From the NCBI GenBank assembly GCA_045652445.1, contig JAZRUJ010000093.1, positions 1-6,748 of the forward strand: a DNA stretch of 6,748 bases, read 5' to 3'. Positions 5,506-6,748 of this stretch are shown in pieces (the first letter of the stretch is position 1; the number at the start of each line of letters is the position of its first letter). Source of the DNA: RGIG995 sp045652445. Lineage in GTDB: Bacteria; Bacillota; Clostridia; Oscillospirales; UBA644. The notes under the pieces were generated by a model. That model ran no database searches and was not told the DNA's origin. It saw only the letters and a list, made by a program, of their open reading frames with translations. The position numbers and the translations under genes are program-made.

Positions 5506-6237
5506 TTATTTCGTGTTTCGTTGACGGTAGGCTTCAAAGGCAAAAACCGCAGCCGCCGAATTGGCAGATAGAGCGTTTCGGAAATCGCTTCCGTAGGGGA
5601 GAAAAACGTTTTGATGGGAATGTTCCATAATTTTAGCGGAAATCCCCCGCATCTCGCCCCCAAAAACCAGCATGACCGGACCGGTCAGGTCGCTTTCATA
5701 TAACGATATCGCATTTTTTCGTTCCGCACAAAGAATACGGATTCCCCGTTCTTTTGCTTTTGTCATGGAGGCTTCCCAATCGGAGACGGGGGCGATGTCC
5801 AAAAATTCCGATGCTCCCGCCGAGGCTTTTGTTACCACCGATGCGGCGGTACACCAATTTCGCTCCGGAACCAAAACTCCCGTCACCCCTGCCGCATACA
5901 GAGAACGCAACGCTCCTCCGAAATTATAGGGGTCCTCGATCCCCTCCAAAACCGCAAGAAAGGGGAGAGGGTGGGCGAACAGTTCCTCCGGGTTTTGATA
6001 GGTTCTGTCCGAAACTCGTGCAAGAAGTCCCCCGTGGGAGGTTCCTCCCGCAAGTGCGGAAATTTTTTCCGGCGTAATCTGGGTGATCGTTATATTTTTC
6101 TTTTTTGCAAGGTTCAAAATATAATTTCGGTTCCGGTCGGGCTTTCTTCCGTCGGTAAAAATTTCAAAAATTTCCCGCCGTCCGGATTCCAAAGCCGCTT
6201 TCACCGAAATGGAACCTTCCAATATAATGTTATCCAT
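5506..6237 (-). CDS. SpoU/TrmH-family RNA 2'-O-methyltransferase (RlmB-like)
   Basis: A 243-residue protein. Residues 4-75 form the small substrate-binding domain (ILEGSISVKAALESG; ALAGGTSHGG), and about 92-240 form the SPOUT knot that binds S-adenosylmethionine. Motif 1 is G-I-E-D-P-Y-N105-F-G-G-A-L-R111, then A-S-V-V-T-K-A-S-A-G-A (132-142). Motif 2 is V-F-G-G-E195-M-R-G-I (191-199). Motif 3 ends in F-E-A-Y-R-Q-R (234-240). The family methylates ribose 2'-OH in 23S rRNA (RlmB, G2251) or tRNA; the exact target cannot be told. Motif 3 reads A-L-S224-A-N226-S where most members have S-L-N-V-S-V, so this is a divergent branch. The start at 6237 has AGAGG with a 7-nt spacer; a longer frame to 6414 crosses the promoter. 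The gene is monocistronic and converges on secG. Length matches RlmB. Confidence 0.88.
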   Translation of the reverse strand: MDNIILEGSISVKAALESGRREIFEIFTDGRKPDRNRNYILNLAKKKNITITQITPEKISALAGGTSHGGLLARVSDRTYQNPEELFAHPLPFLAVLEGIEDPYNFGGALRSLYAAGVTGVLVPERNWCTAASVVTKASAGASEFLDIAPVSDWEASMTKAKERGIRILCAERKNAISLYESDLTGPVMLVFGGEMRGISAKIMEHSHQNVFLPYGSDFRNALSANSAAAVFAFEAYRQRNTK

Positions 6238-6244
6238 AAGGGGA

Positions 6245-6249
6245 CCTCT
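6245..6249 (-). promoter_or_regulatory. SD deciding the methyltransferase start
   Basis: AGAGG (6249-6245) lies 7 nt before the ATG at 6237-6235. The resulting N-terminus (M-D-N-I-I-L-E-G) matches the usual start of RlmB-type proteins, supporting this start over the in-frame extension to 6414. Confidence 0.8.
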
Positions 6250-6267
6250 TTCTTTGATTTCCTTTTC

Positions 6268-6296
6268 AGTATAGCATATTTTTTTGCAGAAATCAA
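6268..6296 (-). promoter_or_regulatory. Sigma-A promoter of the SpoU methyltransferase gene
   Basis: On the minus strand -35 TTGATT (6296-6291) and -10 TATACT (6273-6268) are 17 bp apart. The leader would be about 25 nt, containing the AGAGG site. Confidence 0.72.
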
Positions 6297-6412
6297 CCCT
6301 GTTTTTTCTGGATTTCCTTATGCTTTTTGTTTTAAAATGTGCATTTCCAACAAAACGCCATTCTGTTTTATTGTCTTTATAGTAAAAAATACACGAACCT
6401 CGAAAAACCATC

Positions 6413-6461
6413 AATTTTTTTTAAAAACCCGCTTGACAAATCGGGCAAAGTATGGTATTAT
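6413..6461 (+). promoter_or_regulatory. Stable-RNA promoter of the tRNA cluster, with UP-like A/T tract
   Basis: TTGACA (6433-6438) and TATTAT (6456-6461) are separated by 17 bp. An uninterrupted A/T tract, AATTTTTTTTAAAAA (6413-6427), ends five bases upstream of the -35, as in UP elements that raise rRNA and tRNA transcription through the alpha subunit. Transcription should start near 6468, leaving a leader of about 34 nt before tRNA-Val that would be removed by RNase P. The remaining stretch 6297-6412 is AT-rich and holds nothing else I can support. Confidence 0.8.
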
Positions 6462-6501
6462 ATTTAGGCTGACAACGAGAGAACCTCGCAAATCAGATTC
6501 T

Positions 6502-6577
6502 GGGAGCTTAGCTCAGCTGGGAGAGCATCTGCCTTACAAGCAGAGGGTCATAGGTTCGAGCCCTGTAGTTCCCACCA
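6502..6577 (+). tRNA. tRNA-Val, anticodon TAC
   Basis: A 76-nt tRNA with encoded CCA. The acceptor stem GGGAGCT/AGTTCCC pairs fully with one G-T wobble. The anticodon stem TCTGC/GCAGA encloses CTTACAA, giving anticodon TAC at 6535-6537, which reads GTA and other valine codons. The T arm ATAGG-TTCGAGC-CCTGT pairs, and A is the discriminator. It is the first gene of the cluster. Confidence 0.97.
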
Positions 6578-6582
6578 AATAC

Positions 6583-6659
6583 GGCTCAGTAGTTCAGTTG
6601 GTTAGAACGCCGCCCTGTCACGGCGGAGGTCGAGGGTTCGAGTCCCTTCTGAGTCGCCA
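6583..6659 (+). tRNA. tRNA-Asp, anticodon GTC
   Basis: A 77-nt tRNA with encoded CCA, 5 nt after tRNA-Val. The acceptor stem GGCTCAG/CTGAGTC pairs fully with one G-T wobble. The anticodon stem CCGCC/GGCGG encloses CTGTCAC, giving anticodon GTC at 6617-6619. The discriminator is G, an AspRS identity element. Confidence 0.97.
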
Positions 6660-6664
6660 CTTAT

Positions 6665-6740
<76 letters not shown>

Positions 6741-6748
6741 AAACTCTT

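Noticed and set aside
6238..6414. 59-residue N-terminal extension of the methyltransferase frame
   Set aside because: It passes through the -35/-10 boxes at 6296-6268, has no SD at its start and lacks similarity to SpoU N-termini; the ATG at 6237 has a good SD.
6476..6488. CGAG/CTCG stem in the leader before tRNA-Val
   Set aside because: Only four pairs; no reason to call it more than ordinary pre-tRNA leader.

Overview
The window looks like the chromosome of a spore-forming, Gram-positive Clostridia-type bacterium of moderate GC. The basis is a gerW/ytfJ-type sporulation gene downstream of scpA-scpB, GGAGG-type Shine-Dalgarno sites, sigma-A promoters with 17-bp spacers, CCA-encoding tRNAs and a small SecG. 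Assignment to the Oscillospiraceae/Ruminococcaceae neighbourhood is only a guess from gene order.

Layout. At the left edge (minus strand) is the first codons of gap (type I glyceraldehyde-3-phosphate dehydrogenase), with its own SD and promoter. A structured intergenic stretch follows. Then comes a tightly packed minus-strand operon, read from right to left: a polytopic membrane protein that looks like a degenerate site-2-protease paralogue (start 4057), an intact M50 site-2 protease (3382), scpA (2690), scpB (1953), a DUF2953 membrane protein (1354) and gerW/ytfJ (665). The M50/scpA, scpA/scpB and scpB/DUF2953 junctions are all 4-base ATGA overlaps. A divergent promoter pair at about 4104-4185 serves this operon and a plus-strand membrane-anchored metallophosphoesterase (4235-5101). 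Next is secG (5203-5451) with its own promoter, ending in a strong hairpin-plus-T terminator shared with a convergent SpoU/TrmH-type RNA 2'-O-methyltransferase gene (5506-6237, minus). At the right edge a strong stable-RNA promoter drives the tRNA genes Val(TAC), Asp(GTC) and Phe(GAA); the cluster may continue past the window.

How the genes fit together. ScpA and ScpB are the kleisin and winged-helix partners of the SMC condensin, needed for chromosome segregation. GerW and DUF2953 (YtfI-type) proteins are spore-associated in Bacillus and Clostridia. The M50 protease may process a membrane substrate. Coupling these in one transcript is a recurring clostridial arrangement as I recall it. The remaining genes are housekeeping: glycolysis, protein export, rRNA/tRNA modification and translation.

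The most interesting observation is the first gene of the operon. It can be aligned by eye with the adjacent M50 protease over its whole length, but the HExxH zinc motif reads HRQGQ and the NxxPxPPLDG motif has lost its aspartate. That suggests a tandem duplication followed by loss of catalysis. Secondary points are an altered motif 3 in the SpoU methyltransferase, a G-A mismatch in the tRNA-Phe acceptor stem, and an unusual N-terminal charge pattern in the phosphoesterase. I see no mobile element, CRISPR array, riboswitch or evident horizontal transfer.
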